Source: Scopulibacillus_A cellulosilyticus
GTDB taxonomy: Bacteria > Bacillota > Bacilli > Bacillales > Sporolactobacillaceae
Length of the DNA: 64,000 nucleotides
Assembly (NCBI RefSeq): GCF_042665295.1
Contig: NZ_JBHTCO010000002.1
Location: 186,001-250,000 of the forward strand
Direction of reading: 5' to 3'
Shown: positions 42,644 to 51,073 of the stretch, one piece after another
Layout of the letters: each line of letters opens with the position of its first letter
How positions within the stretch are numbered: position 1 is the first letter of the stretch
Made by a program: the position numbers and the translations under genes
Notes under the pieces: model-generated
The model's input: only the letters and a program-made list of their open reading frames with translations
Told to the model about the DNA's origin: nothing
Database searches by the model: none

Positions 42644-42680
42644 AAAAGCTTGATGCCTTTCATCAAGCTTTTGTTTTATT
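42644..42680 (+). terminator. Terminator-like hairpin inside the men operon
   Basis: AAAAGCTTGATG and CATCAAGCTTTT form a 12-bp stem followed by GTTTTATT, between menB and menE. It could lower menE expression. Confidence 0.7.
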
Positions 42681-42702
42681 AATTGAGTAAGGAGATTTTG
42701 TA

Positions 42703-44199
42703 ATGATTGACCATCAAATGCCGAACTGGCTTAAGCAGAGAGCTTTTTTAACACCAGACAGAATGGCTTTTTATACCGGAAAAGAAACTGTCACCTTTCG
42801 TGAATTGGACAATGAAGTAAGGTCTTTAGCCCTAAAGCTGGCTGGAATGGGATTTGTGAAGCATGACAAAATTGCCTTGTTATTTAATAATCAGCTTGAT
42901 ATCGTGAAGTTATACCATACTATGCCATATTTAGGGACTGTAGCTGTTCCGTTGAATACAAGATTGTCTTATGAAGAACAAAAATGGCAATTGGAAGACA
43001 GCGGAGCAGCTGCCTTAATATATGATGAAGCCTATCGTGAACGGGCAAACAAAATAAAGGAACTTAACCCGAAGCTTCAAATGATGTCTATCCGTGAATT
43101 GGAAAGTCAAACAGAAGCAAGCGGGGACTTGTCTACTCATGTAAACATGGATGACCTTCATACAATTATTTATACATCTGGGACGACCGGCTTTCCGAAG
43201 GGTGTGATGCTCTCCTACAATAATCATTGGTGGAGTGCAGTTGGCGCCGCTTTGAATTTGGGACTGCAAATTGATGATAAGTGGCTGGCTGCTGTACCGC
43301 TGTTTCACGTCAGCGGTTTGTCAATGTTAATGAAAAATGTGATTTATGGTGTCCCTGTCGTGTTACACGCTGCCTTTGATCCCGAAGCTGTCAACAGAGC
43401 CATTATTGAAGACGGAGTTACAATGGTATCGGTTGTAACGACAATGTTGACGCAAATGATTGACCGTTTGGGTGATAAAACTTATCCAAAAAGCTTTAGA
43501 TGCATGCTGTTAGGCGGAGGACCGGCGCCGAAAGTCGTTCTTGATTTATGTAAAGATAAAGGCATACCTGTTTTTCAAACTTATGGATTATCGGAAACAG
43601 GCTCTCAAATTGTCACATTGTCACCGGAATATATGCTAGAAAAACTTGGGTCAGCAGGTAAGCCGCTGTTTCCTTGTGAAATTAAAATTATGAAAGGTCA
43701 TCAAGAAGCTGAGGCAAATACAGAAGGAGAAATTGTAGTTAAAGGACCGAACGTTACCAGAGGTTACCTTAATAGACCGCAAGCAACGGAAGAGACAATC
43801 ATTGATGGCTGGTTGTATACCGGTGATATTGGCTATTTAGATGATGATGGTTTTTTATATGTACTGGACCGCAGGAAAGATTTAATTATATCGGGCGGGG
43901 AAAATGTTTATCCGGCTGAAGTTGAAGCAGTTTTATTACAGCATCAGGACATTGTTGAATCAGGCGTTATAGGGGTTAAGCATGCTCGCTGGGGCCAGGT
44001 GCCGGCTGCCTTTGTAAAGTTAAGGGGTACGGGACAAACAGTTACAGAACAGGCTGTTATTGAATTTTGTAAGGAGCGTTTAGCTGGTTATAAAACGCCA
44101 AAGCATGTCTTTTTTGTTGATGAATTACCAAGAAATGCTTCAAAAAAGTTATTAAGAAGAAATCTTTATGATTTATTGCCGGACCAGTTAAGGCCATGA
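42703..44199 (+). CDS. menE: O-succinylbenzoate--CoA ligase
   Basis: 498-residue adenylate-forming enzyme activating o-succinylbenzoate. ATP motif IIYTSGTTGFPKGVMLS near residue 151; TYGLSETGSQIVTLSPE near 287; YTGDIGYLDDDGFLYVLDRR near 370; hinge and C-terminal RKDLIISGGENVYPAEVE and the catalytic Lys near PRNASKKLLRRNL. ATG behind AAGGAGATTT. Last gene of the men cluster; menC is not in the window. Confidence 0.96.
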   Translation: MIDHQMPNWLKQRAFLTPDRMAFYTGKETVTFRELDNEVRSLALKLAGMGFVKHDKIALLFNNQLDIVKLYHTMPYLGTVAVPLNTRLSYEEQKWQLEDSGAAALIYDEAYRERANKIKELNPKLQMMSIRELESQTEASGDLSTHVNMDDLHTIIYTSGTTGFPKGVMLSYNNHWWSAVGAALNLGLQIDDKWLAAVPLFHVSGLSMLMKNVIYGVPVVLHAAFDPEAVNRAIIEDGVTMVSVVTTMLTQMIDRLGDKTYPKSFRCMLLGGGPAPKVVLDLCKDKGIPVFQTYGLSETGSQIVTLSPEYMLEKLGSAGKPLFPCEIKIMKGHQEAEANTEGEIVVKGPNVTRGYLNRPQATEETIIDGWLYTGDIGYLDDDGFLYVLDRRKDLIISGGENVYPAEVEAVLLQHQDIVESGVIGVKHARWGQVPAAFVKLRGTGQTVTEQAVIEFCKERLAGYKTPKHVFFVDELPRNASKKLLRRNLYDLLPDQLRP

Positions 44200-44280
44200 T
44201 TACGTCTGAATTTTTAAGTTTAATATTTTATCTGAAGAGGTATCGGATAATATTTAATCAATGTTTTCGCCGTTTTGTTA

Positions 44281-44302
44281 TACAAGGGAGTATTCCCTTG
44301 TA
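44281..44302. terminator. Hairpin downstream of menE
   Basis: TACAAGGGA and TCCCTTGTA form a stem but no T tract follows, so termination is uncertain. Confidence 0.4.
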
Positions 44303-44337
44303 GAGCATATAAACGGCTTTTATTTTTCGCCTTTAAG

Positions 44338-44397
44338 AAGATGTTTTAGCCAGTGTCGGCCCTGTTTGTCCTCCTTTTTAAACTTGAACCTTAAGTG
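44338..44397 (+). repeat. Family B repeat, copy 3
   Basis: AAGATGTTTTAGCCAGTGTC, GGCCCTGTTTGTCCTCC and TTTTTAAACTTGAACCTTAA align with copy 2 but the left arm is shortened. It lies right before the MFS gene. Confidence 0.65.
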
Positions 44398-44413
44398 AAT
44401 TTAAAAAATTGGG

Positions 44414-45613
44414 ATGATTATGATGCATAACTGGAAACGAAGTGTTAAGATTTTATGGCTTTGTAACTTCATGATTAACGCAGGAATGACAATGATCATG
44501 CCGTTTTTGCCTTTATTTTTAGAGACGCTTGGTGTTCATCGGCATCATGAATTAAGTTTGTGGACCGGTGTTATATTTTCGGCGACCTTTTTATCGGGAG
44601 CTATTATGGCACCTATTTGGGGCATTTTCGCTGATAAATACGGACAGCGTGTTAACTTAATCCGGGCCGGCATTGGAATGGGGATCATTACATTTTTGAT
44701 GGCATTTTCTATCTCACCAGCTATGCTGCTTATTTTAAGATTCATTGTCGGGTTTTTCTCGGGATTTATAACTGTTTCATTTTCATATTTATCGAGGATC
44801 ACACCGAGAAATGAAACCGGAACAGCCCTCGGCTTGTTACAAACTGGAGGGGTATCAGGCGGTATTATTGGCCCGCTCTTAGGCGGCGCTTTATCAGACT
44901 TATTTGGTTTCCGTCCAGTTTTTGCTGTAACAGGCATTCTAATTTTACTTACAACTTTGCTCGTTATTTTCTTTTTAGAAAAAGACCCGGTTGTTCAAAC
45001 AACGAAGGCTAAAGAAGGGTCATTTGCGGAGATTTTAAAAAACCCGATTTTAATTGTTTTATTAATTGCAACTTTCATTGTTCAAGCTGCTATCTTAGGT
45101 ACGAATTCAATGATGACCATCTTCGTTAAAACGCTAGTTCCTTATTCGCATAATCTGGCTTTTATATCAGGATTTGCCGCTTCAATCGCCGGTATAGCCA
45201 ACATGATAGGTTCACCTTATCTGGGACGGCTTAGCGACAAGCTGGGTCAAGCAAAAACTTTACCGGTTGCTATGGTGCTGTGCGGGTTATTTACACTGCC
45301 GCAAATATGGACGCATCATATTTGGGAATTATATATTTGGCGCTTTGCACAGGGCCTTTTGCTTGGCGGGATGTGGCCGGCAATACAAGCACTTATTCAC
45401 TTAAAGACCGCGAAGCACATACAAGGGAGAGCCTTCGGTGTGACGTCAAGCAGCCGTTTCTTGGGGAATTTAGCAGGTCCGCTGGTTGCTGGCTGGATAT
45501 CGGGCTATTTATCTATTTCATATGTATTCGCCTTCTCAGGAATACTTCTGATCCTCGGAAGCTTGTTAGTTAAATGGAAAATTAAACCTGATCGGAATAA
45601 AGCTGTTTCTTAA
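44414..45613 (+). CDS. MFS multidrug exporter (MdtG/YfmO-like)
   Basis: 399-residue twelve-helix major facilitator. The N-terminal half has the antiporter motif A variant GIFADKYGQRVNLIRAG near residue 75 and motif C-like GLLQTGGVSGGIIGPLLGG near 140, which mark drug:H+ antiporters. The repeated motif in the second half is YLGRLSDKLGQAKTLP. Starts ATG 44414, 44420 and 44423 all lie close together with only GGGATG as a weak ribosome site. The substrate is unknown. Followed by a strong bidirectional terminator. Confidence 0.88.
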   Translation: MIMMHNWKRSVKILWLCNFMINAGMTMIMPFLPLFLETLGVHRHHELSLWTGVIFSATFLSGAIMAPIWGIFADKYGQRVNLIRAGIGMGIITFLMAFSISPAMLLILRFIVGFFSGFITVSFSYLSRITPRNETGTALGLLQTGGVSGGIIGPLLGGALSDLFGFRPVFAVTGILILLTTLLVIFFLEKDPVVQTTKAKEGSFAEILKNPILIVLLIATFIVQAAILGTNSMMTIFVKTLVPYSHNLAFISGFAASIAGIANMIGSPYLGRLSDKLGQAKTLPVAMVLCGLFTLPQIWTHHIWELYIWRFAQGLLLGGMWPAIQALIHLKTAKHIQGRAFGVTSSSRFLGNLAGPLVAGWISGYLSISYVFAFSGILLILGSLLVKWKIKPDRNKAVS

Positions 45614-45621
45614 TGTATAAA

Positions 45622-45655
45622 AATAAACACTGGACAAATTTGTCCGGTGTTTATT
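45622..45655. terminator. Bidirectional terminator
   Basis: AATAAACACTGGACAAA and TTTGTCCGGTGTTTATT form a near-perfect stem between convergent genes. Confidence 0.88.
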
Positions 45656-45944
45656 ATTTCCATCTGGCGATTAAAATCAAAAGAACAATGACTATGGCTG
45701 TAGATACATAAATGACCCAGTAATCAGTTCCGATAACATAGATTAATAATGGCGCAAACAGCGTAAATATCCCTATAATCATAATAACAATACCAATAGT
45801 CCTGATAAGTCTTCTTAATCCTTTGCCTGTTTCCGATTGGCCATTATTAATAAAGCTAAGTTGTTTTTTTATATAAATCAGGAGTCCAATAATGATAAGG
45901 ATTATCCCAATTAAAATACAAGTTATGATGCCATCTATTGACAT
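45654..45944 (-). CDS. Small three-helix membrane protein (unknown)
   Basis: 96 residues, with an N-terminal helix (IITCILIGIILIIIGLLIYI), a polar segment QLSFINNGQSETGKGLRRLIR, and two further helices to the C-terminus (FAPLLIYVIGTDYW, VSTAIVIVLLILIARWK). ATG behind GAGGAGTGA. No family recognised. It is divergent from the ECF sigma gene, 170 nt away, and could belong to its regulon, which is only a guess from position. Confidence 0.75.
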   Translation of the reverse strand: MSIDGIITCILIGIILIIIGLLIYIKKQLSFINNGQSETGKGLRRLIRTIGIVIMIIGIFTLFAPLLIYVIGTDYWVIYVSTAIVIVLLILIARWK

Positions 45945-46115
45945 GTTATCACTCCTCTAAGTGATGAAATGTATTCTAGTAAAATTAATCAGAAATAAAT
46001 TATAGGTTAAAATTGATAAAAGTACAATTAATTATATGCTAATTCCTTAGACAATTTTTTGAATTAAGTCCATAATAAAAGAGGATTTGTTTGCGATGAT
46101 AAGGTGGTGAATGCG

Positions 46116-46697
46116 GTGAGAATAGGGGATCCCGAAGAGCTTTTACGGCAGATTCAGTCAGGAGATACAGCTGCTTTTGATAAATTTTATGAACAATATG
46201 TGTCTTTTGTTTACCAAACAGCTCTTGTTTTAACTAAAAATAAGTCAGAAGCGGAAGACTTGTGCCATGATGTATTTGTAGAGGTATTTTACCGGGCAAA
46301 AAGTTATGATGGCAGAAGAGGCAGCGTTAAAGCTTGGCTTGCGGTTAAAACAAAAAGCAGATTTATAGATCGAAAAAGACGAACTAAGCGTATTATATTT
46401 GGAGCACCGCAACCCGAATTGTCAACGCCAGCGACCGCTCTTGAGGATACCATCATAACAAAGCTTGATAGAGAAATGCTAAAGAATGCGATAAGTCAAT
46501 TGCCGCAGGCCCAGAAATATGCACTGGACAGAAAGTATTTTGGTTACCTGACGCAAAAAGAAATTGCCGCAGAAATGGATAAGCCTTTAGGCACAATAAA
46601 GTCGCTGATAAGATATGGTTTGAAAAATTTAAAAAAACAATTGACTGTTGTTAAAGAAAAAGAAACACAAAAGGATGATCATAACCATGGGAGCTGA
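46116..46697 (+). CDS. ECF-family RNA polymerase sigma factor
   Basis: 193-residue extracytoplasmic-function sigma factor. Region 2 spans about residues 10-85 (AFDKFYEQYVSFVYQTAL, SEAEDLCHDVFVEVFYRA) and region 4 about 125-180 (LPQAQKYALDRKYFGYLTQKEIAAEM, then DKPLGTIKSLIRYGLKNLKK), each part of the SigW/SigV-like pattern. GTG at 46116 has AAGGTGG eight nt upstream; the GTGs at 46104 and 46107 overlap that site. The anti-sigma gene overlaps its 3' end, the usual arrangement. Confidence 0.95.
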   Translation: MRIGDPEELLRQIQSGDTAAFDKFYEQYVSFVYQTALVLTKNKSEAEDLCHDVFVEVFYRAKSYDGRRGSVKAWLAVKTKSRFIDRKRRTKRIIFGAPQPELSTPATALEDTIITKLDREMLKNAISQLPQAQKYALDRKYFGYLTQKEIAAEMDKPLGTIKSLIRYGLKNLKKQLTVVKEKETQKDDHNHGS

Positions 46698-47373
46698 CTG
46701 TCATTGGCCGGAAGAGGAACTGGTTGATTATGTACTTGGTAATGAGGACAAAGCGTTGAAACGGCACTTAGAATTCTGCAAGTCATGCCAAGAGAAAATA
46801 GAGGAATGGCGGGAAGCTTTATTAAGGGAATCATATGAATATCATACACCCTCTTCGAAAATAAAGTCGCGTATTAAACGCACCATAAGAGTATCTAAAA
46901 CACGGAAGGGCAGAAGGGATAGTTTTCTGCAAATGCCGTGGGCCGTAGTTACAGGATGTCTTTGTTTTGTCTTCTTTGTTCTTATTATAGACAGAACGGC
47001 CTTTAACTCACATACATCTGAAGCGGGTATTATCAGAAGCCAATTAGCTGTTCAATCGAAAGATATCAGTTCAGGGGCTGTCCCGGATCAAAATAGTCAT
47101 GTGAACAGCTATTTCCTGATCAATAGGGTGAATCGCGAGGCAGTTGTCTACGTAAATGGCTTAAGACCGCTCCGGAGTCACGATTATCAAGTATGGTTTG
47201 TCTGTGGCGGCAAAAAGGAAAATGCCGGTGTTCTGAAATTTAACCAAGGCATCGCACGTATGCATATTAGAGGCGGACAAATAAATAAATTAGATTATAT
47301 TTTGATTACAATTGAACCGAAAGGCGGAAGCCGGGTTCAAGCAGGTCCAAAAACTTTTGAATATAAATTATAG
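46687..47373 (+). CDS. Anti-sigma factor, zinc-binding, RskA-like
   Basis: 228-residue single-pass membrane anti-sigma. The N-terminal ASD has an H-x3-C-x2-C zinc motif (RHLEFCKSCQEKIEEW, near residues 30-45) that grips the sigma factor. A membrane helix AVVTGCLCFVFFVLIID lies near 90, followed by an extracytoplasmic domain with the RskA pattern (NREAVVYVNGLRPL, YQVWFVCGGKKENAGVL). ATG at 46687 is preferred, behind AAGGATG, and overlaps the sigma gene by eleven nt. The extracellular signal is unknown. Confidence 0.92.
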   Translation: MGADCHWPEEELVDYVLGNEDKALKRHLEFCKSCQEKIEEWREALLRESYEYHTPSSKIKSRIKRTIRVSKTRKGRRDSFLQMPWAVVTGCLCFVFFVLIIDRTAFNSHTSEAGIIRSQLAVQSKDISSGAVPDQNSHVNSYFLINRVNREAVVYVNGLRPLRSHDYQVWFVCGGKKENAGVLKFNQGIARMHIRGGQINKLDYILITIEPKGGSRVQAGPKTFEYKL

Positions 47374-47375
47374 GA

Positions 47376-47423
47376 GGCTGCTAAAAAGGTCAGGTAACTG
47401 ACTTTTTTGTACAGCCTCTTTTA
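47376..47423. terminator. Bidirectional terminator
   Basis: AGGAGGCTG pairs with CAGCCTCTTTT, with an inner AAAAAGGTCAG/CTGACTTTTTT stem. It lies between the convergent anti-sigma gene and mscL. Confidence 0.8.
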
Positions 47424-47424
47424 A

Positions 47425-47898
47425 CTATGCATTTTCTCTGTGTGATCCCTCAATTGCTTGACTAATATCTACAGCAAGATCAGAAGTGCAATTTTGACAC
47501 TTTACAGCCTCAAGCGGAATATCGGATAAGCAATAGGGACACGATTTCGTTGTAATTTCCGCAGGTTTTTCCTTCTTAAAACGTTGAATGAATTTCAGCG
47601 CCAAATAAATAACAAAAGCAATAATAAGAAAGTTTATAACCGTATTAATGAAAAGTCCGTAATTAATGGTTGGCGCGCCGGCTTTTTGAGCAGCCTCCAG
47701 ACTCTTATAATGCTTTCCAGATAAGTTAATATATAAATTGCTAAAGTCAACTTTACCCAGTAGTAAACCAATTGGCGGCATAATGATGTCATTGACCAAT
47801 GATGTGACAATTTTTCCGAATGCCCCGCCGACGATAACAGCAACCGCCAAATCAACAACATTTCCGCGCATAATAAATTCCTTAAACCCTTTAAACAT
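47425..47898 (-). CDS. mscL: Large-conductance mechanosensitive channel with C-terminal zinc ribbon
   Basis: 157-residue channel releasing solutes on hypo-osmotic shock. N-terminal FKGFKEFIMRGNVVDLAVAV and VGGAFGKIVTSLVNDIIMP define MscL; the second helix is NYGLFINTVINFLIIAFVIY. After the usual charged end comes an extra tail with CPYCLSDIPLEAVKCQNC, a CxxC...CxxC zinc-ribbon, which the E. coli protein lacks. ATG 47898 is chosen over TTG 47901 for spacing to GAGGTGAT. Confidence 0.95.
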   Translation of the reverse strand: MFKGFKEFIMRGNVVDLAVAVIVGGAFGKIVTSLVNDIIMPPIGLLLGKVDFSNLYINLSGKHYKSLEAAQKAGAPTINYGLFINTVINFLIIAFVIYLALKFIQRFKKEKPAEITTKSCPYCLSDIPLEAVKCQNCTSDLAVDISQAIEGSHRENA

Positions 47899-48115
47899 CA
47901 AATCACCTCATCTCCCAATCATAAGGGAACAAGCCTTTCATTTCAATGACCATCCCGGTTTTCAATTAATGATTTTTCCCTTTCCAAAGCACGGAAGGTT
48001 AATTCAAGCAGCATCTTCAACGGGTAAAAAGAATCCCACATTTATGGAAGTTTCACATTATTGGTGTATTTACCCAAAATAATTGCGCAAACTAACCTTC
48101 AAAGGAGGGAATTTA

Positions 48116-48670
48116 ATGAAGAATGGGCTGTATGTATTTTGCGGTATTGTTATAGCCGTTTTCGTATTCTTAAGATACGATTTTCCGTTTTTTGCGCAAG
48201 CCAGTGAGGATAAACACACTTCTCCCCAAGTTGTCGTGCCATTGAAAAGTTCGAGCGGACAACCAGCAGGGCAAGCTGTTTTATCAGAAAGTAAAAAAGG
48301 GGTCGTTGTTCATATAAATGCCTTTGGCTTGAAACCCGGGGTACATGCCGTACATTTTCATGAAAAAGGGGAATGCGTGCCGCCGAAATTCACATCAGCC
48401 GGTGAACACTTTAACCCTTTTAACAAGGAGCATGGACTTGAGAATCCAAAAGGCCCTCATGCTGGAGATATGCGTAATATTTTTGCGGATACAAGCGGTA
48501 AAGTCAAAACAACAATTGTTAATCCAAGGGTAACGCTTAATAAAGGAGCAAAAAATTCATTAAGAGATGCAGATGGATCAGCAATAGTCATTCACGAAAA
48601 TGCTGATGATCTAAAGTCAAATCCTTCCGGGAATTCCGGTAATCGAATAATATGCGGAGTCATTAAGTGA
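48116..48670 (+). CDS. Cu/Zn superoxide dismutase-like protein, exported
   Basis: 184 residues. An N-terminal hydrophobic helix (GLYVFCGIVIAVFVFL) acts as signal or anchor. The domain then shows the SodC metal ligands: HAVHFHEKGEC near residue 77, GEHFNPFNKEHG, HAGDM (with the bridging region) and the C-terminal NSGNRIICGVI with the disulphide Cys. This matches B. subtilis YojM/SodC-like proteins. ATG at 48116 has AAAGGAGGG eight nt upstream. Some Bacillus relatives lack activity, so the enzymatic role is likely but not certain. Confidence 0.9.
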   Translation: MKNGLYVFCGIVIAVFVFLRYDFPFFAQASEDKHTSPQVVVPLKSSSGQPAGQAVLSESKKGVVVHINAFGLKPGVHAVHFHEKGECVPPKFTSAGEHFNPFNKEHGLENPKGPHAGDMRNIFADTSGKVKTTIVNPRVTLNKGAKNSLRDADGSAIVIHENADDLKSNPSGNSGNRIICGVIK

Positions 48671-48672
48671 TA

Positions 48673-48702
48673 GATGCGCTTCACAATATGTGAGGCGCAT
48701 TA
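48673..48702 (+). terminator. Terminator of the sodC-like gene
   Basis: ATGCGCTTCACA and TGTGAGGCGCAT pair with one wobble; a weak T-rich stretch follows. Confidence 0.65.
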
Positions 48703-48767
48703 AAATTTGTGAAAGCTGTTATTAAAAAAGTATAAATATATGTTATATTTATCAAAGATACTTTTAA

Positions 48768-48804
48768 GAGGATGTTCAAACCTTTTTTGACACACTTATA
48801 TAAG
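48768..48804 (+). repeat. Family B repeat, copy 4 (core deleted)
   Basis: GAGGATGTTCAAACC joins directly to TTTTTTGACACACTTATATA: both arms of family B with the middle missing. Confidence 0.55.
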
Positions 48805-48821
48805 TAAGAGAGGTTAAGGAA

Positions 48822-49103
48822 TTGAGAGAACTCGAACGCTTGCAAATTTTAACGGAAATAGTAAGGGAATTTAAGACAGCTATATTAATGGACAAAGAAC
48901 CTGATAAGATTGGACGAATGGTATTGGAAGTCATTCAGGCAGCAGGTGATACATTATTAGGCGATCAAGTCTTAAATGCTTATATGAGACTCGGCGACCA
49001 TGAATTGGCAGTCAGCTACTTAGATAATGCAACGAAATATTTACATGAAAAAATTGATGACGTACAACAAAAAATTGATAACGTACAACAGAACTTAAAT
49101 TAA
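48822..49103 (+). CDS. Small helical protein upstream of the Rap-like gene
   Basis: 93 residues, almost entirely helical: ERLQILTEIVREFKTAILMDKEPDKIGRMVLEVI (quoted in part), an AGDTLLGDQVLNAYMRLGDHEL segment like a TPR-half, and a C-terminal coiled coil with two near-identical units KIDDVQQ/KIDNVQQ. TTG start behind GAGAGGTTAAGG. 85 nt before the TPR gene in the same direction, so a functional pair is possible. No family is recognised. Confidence 0.65.
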   Translation: MRELERLQILTEIVREFKTAILMDKEPDKIGRMVLEVIQAAGDTLLGDQVLNAYMRLGDHELAVSYLDNATKYLHEKIDDVQQKIDNVQQNLN

Positions 49104-49188
49104 TTTGAAATAGGGACGGTTAGCAGAACCTGCTTTTAATTTTTTCTTTGTATGGATAAATTTGTATTGATGAAGGGAGGGATAACAA

Positions 49189-50232
49189 TTGCGCGGCCGG
49201 CTTACTGCTAAAATAACAATGCAGAAGTTGAAACACTGGCATCATATGATGATTAAGCCGGAGATTGTTAAAGCTTCTTTGATAAAAAAGGAAATAGAGA
49301 GCATTTTAAATTCAGAATATGATGCCCGGTCAGCAAGCTATTATAAATTATTTCATTTGAGATACACGCTTCTATTAAATCAATTCGACAAAAGCCAGCA
49401 AATTCTTCATCAATGTATCGCAAACCGCAAACAAATGGCATCATCAACTTATCATTTTTATTTTTTGTTTTTTAGAGGCATTTATTATTATAAATTAAAA
49501 AAAGATTATGCCGGTGCTATCCGCTATTTTAAAGAGGCAGAATCATATATACCATTTATTCAGTCATTGACGGCTATTGAGAAGGCAGACTTTTACTATC
49601 ATTACGGATTGTCCCTCGGCAGGTCTTATAAAATAGACCGCTCTATTTATGCTGGAAAATTGGCTCTTACCACTTTTAAAAAGGCAAATTATTTTGAGAG
49701 TGCTGCCAAATGTGAAATTATACTTGGCATTAATTATGGAAGAAAAGGAAAGGCAGCGGTAAGTGAATTTCATTATCATCAAGCTTTGATGTATTTAAGC
49801 TATACTTCCAATTATCAGCTGAGACATACTGCTTATCATAATTTAGGACATCTCTATTCAGTAGAAGGCAAATATAGAAAAGCGATTCACTTTTATAAAA
49901 AAAGCCTGCAGCTGATAGGAAAGGGAGAGTATCTGGCAAGGGCGCAAACATCTTGTGATATTACGAGGGTATTGGTGAAAAACGGCAATTATCAAGAAGC
50001 TTTGAAATGGTGTGAAGCAGGCCTGCAATATGCGGAGAGGCATAAGCTCGTTGACTATATATATCATTTTCAAATCTTGTACCAACAGTTAACAGACGGC
50101 TGTGATATTGTTCTATACAAACTTTTGGAAAACGAGGCCATTCCTTTTTTTAAAATGAAAAATGAATATCGCTTTGTAGAAGAATATACAGAGCTTATGA
50201 TTGAGTGTTATAAAAAAACTAAGGGGTCCTGA
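49189..50232 (+). CDS. Rap-like TPR protein
   Basis: 347 residues, TTG start behind GGGAGGG. The N-terminal 100 residues form a three-helix-bundle-like domain with W18 (KHWHHMMIKPEIVKASLIKKEIE), resembling Rap proteins. Then about six TPR units follow, for example FFRGIYYYKLKKDYAGAIRYFKEAE, GINYGRKGKAAVSEFHYHQAL and HNLGHLYSVEGKYRKAIHFYKKSL. In B. subtilis Rap proteins dephosphorylate Spo0F or block ComA and respond to Phr peptides. No phr-like gene follows; a terminator stands three nt after the stop. The function in signalling is inferred. Confidence 0.72.
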   Translation: MRGRLTAKITMQKLKHWHHMMIKPEIVKASLIKKEIESILNSEYDARSASYYKLFHLRYTLLLNQFDKSQQILHQCIANRKQMASSTYHFYFLFFRGIYYYKLKKDYAGAIRYFKEAESYIPFIQSLTAIEKADFYYHYGLSLGRSYKIDRSIYAGKLALTTFKKANYFESAAKCEIILGINYGRKGKAAVSEFHYHQALMYLSYTSNYQLRHTAYHNLGHLYSVEGKYRKAIHFYKKSLQLIGKGEYLARAQTSCDITRVLVKNGNYQEALKWCEAGLQYAERHKLVDYIYHFQILYQQLTDGCDIVLYKLLENEAIPFFKMKNEYRFVEEYTELMIECYKKTKGS

Positions 50233-50247
50233 TTATGGACCCCTTTA
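50221..50247. terminator. Bidirectional terminator
   Basis: AAGGGGTCC and GGACCCCTTT form a stem between the convergent rap-like gene and fabL. Confidence 0.88.
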
Positions 50248-50251
50248 AAAA

Positions 50252-51010
50252 TTATAATTCACTTAGTAATGACAGCCCGCCGTCCACAATAATGGTTTGT
50301 CCTCGAATCATATCAGCGGATTTTGTACAAAGGAAATAGACAGTATCTGCCATGTCTTCCGGTTGGACTAAACGGCCGGCCGGATTATTTTTGCTGGCAG
50401 CTTCTAGAATTTCTTCCCGGTTTGGAAAATGCTTTAAGGCGTCGGTATCAACAGCGCCGCCGGAAACAGCATTAACAACAATACCTTTTGATGCAAGTTC
50501 AACGGCTAAATACCTGGTGATAGCTTCCAAAGATGCTTTAGACACACCGACAACGGTATAATTTTTTAAGGCCCGGATCGAACCCAGACTTGATATGGCA
50601 ACAATATGGCCGCCGCCGTTTTTCTCCATAATTTTAGCCGCTTCCTGCGCAGCAAAAAAGTAAGCTTTAGCATTAATATTTTGCGTCCAATCCCAATGTT
50701 TTTCTTCAATTTCCATCACGGGTCTTTGCACGCCGGATGCGGCATTGCTAATAAATACATCCAGACGCCCAAAGGTTTCCTCGATGTCGGCAAACAATGA
50801 ACGGATTTGTTCCAATTCTCCAATGTTTGCTTTAACAGTATGTACTTTAATAGAATATTTTTGTTCTAATTCCTCTTTTGTTTCCTCAGCAGCTTTACGC
50901 TTTCTCATAAAATTAAGAACAAGGTTGTAGCCTTCTTTAGCAAATCTTTCAGCAATTGCCTTGCCAATTCCCCTTGTTCCGCCAGTGATTAATGCGACTT
51001 TTTCACTCAT
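50252..51010 (-). CDS. fabL: Enoyl-ACP reductase (NADPH), FabL type
   Basis: 252-residue short-chain dehydrogenase catalysing the last step of the fatty-acid elongation cycle. The NADPH motif ALITGGTRGIGKAIAERFA is at residue 7. FISNAASGVQRPVMEIEEKHWDW near 86, and the catalytic NYTVVGVSKASLEAITRYLAVEL (Tyr-x6-Lys spacing typical of enoyl reductases) near 148 follow B. subtilis FabL closely. ATG at 51010 has GAGGTG at seven nt. Monocistronic. Confidence 0.94.
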   Translation of the reverse strand: MSEKVALITGGTRGIGKAIAERFAKEGYNLVLNFMRKRKAAEETKEELEQKYSIKVHTVKANIGELEQIRSLFADIEETFGRLDVFISNAASGVQRPVMEIEEKHWDWTQNINAKAYFFAAQEAAKIMEKNGGGHIVAISSLGSIRALKNYTVVGVSKASLEAITRYLAVELASKGIVVNAVSGGAVDTDALKHFPNREEILEAASKNNPAGRLVQPEDMADTVYFLCTKSADMIRGQTIIVDGGLSLLSEL

Positions 51011-51073
51011 TTTAAACACCTCAATTATGTAATAACTTAAATATATCAAACAAGACCTATGAAGTGAAATAAT

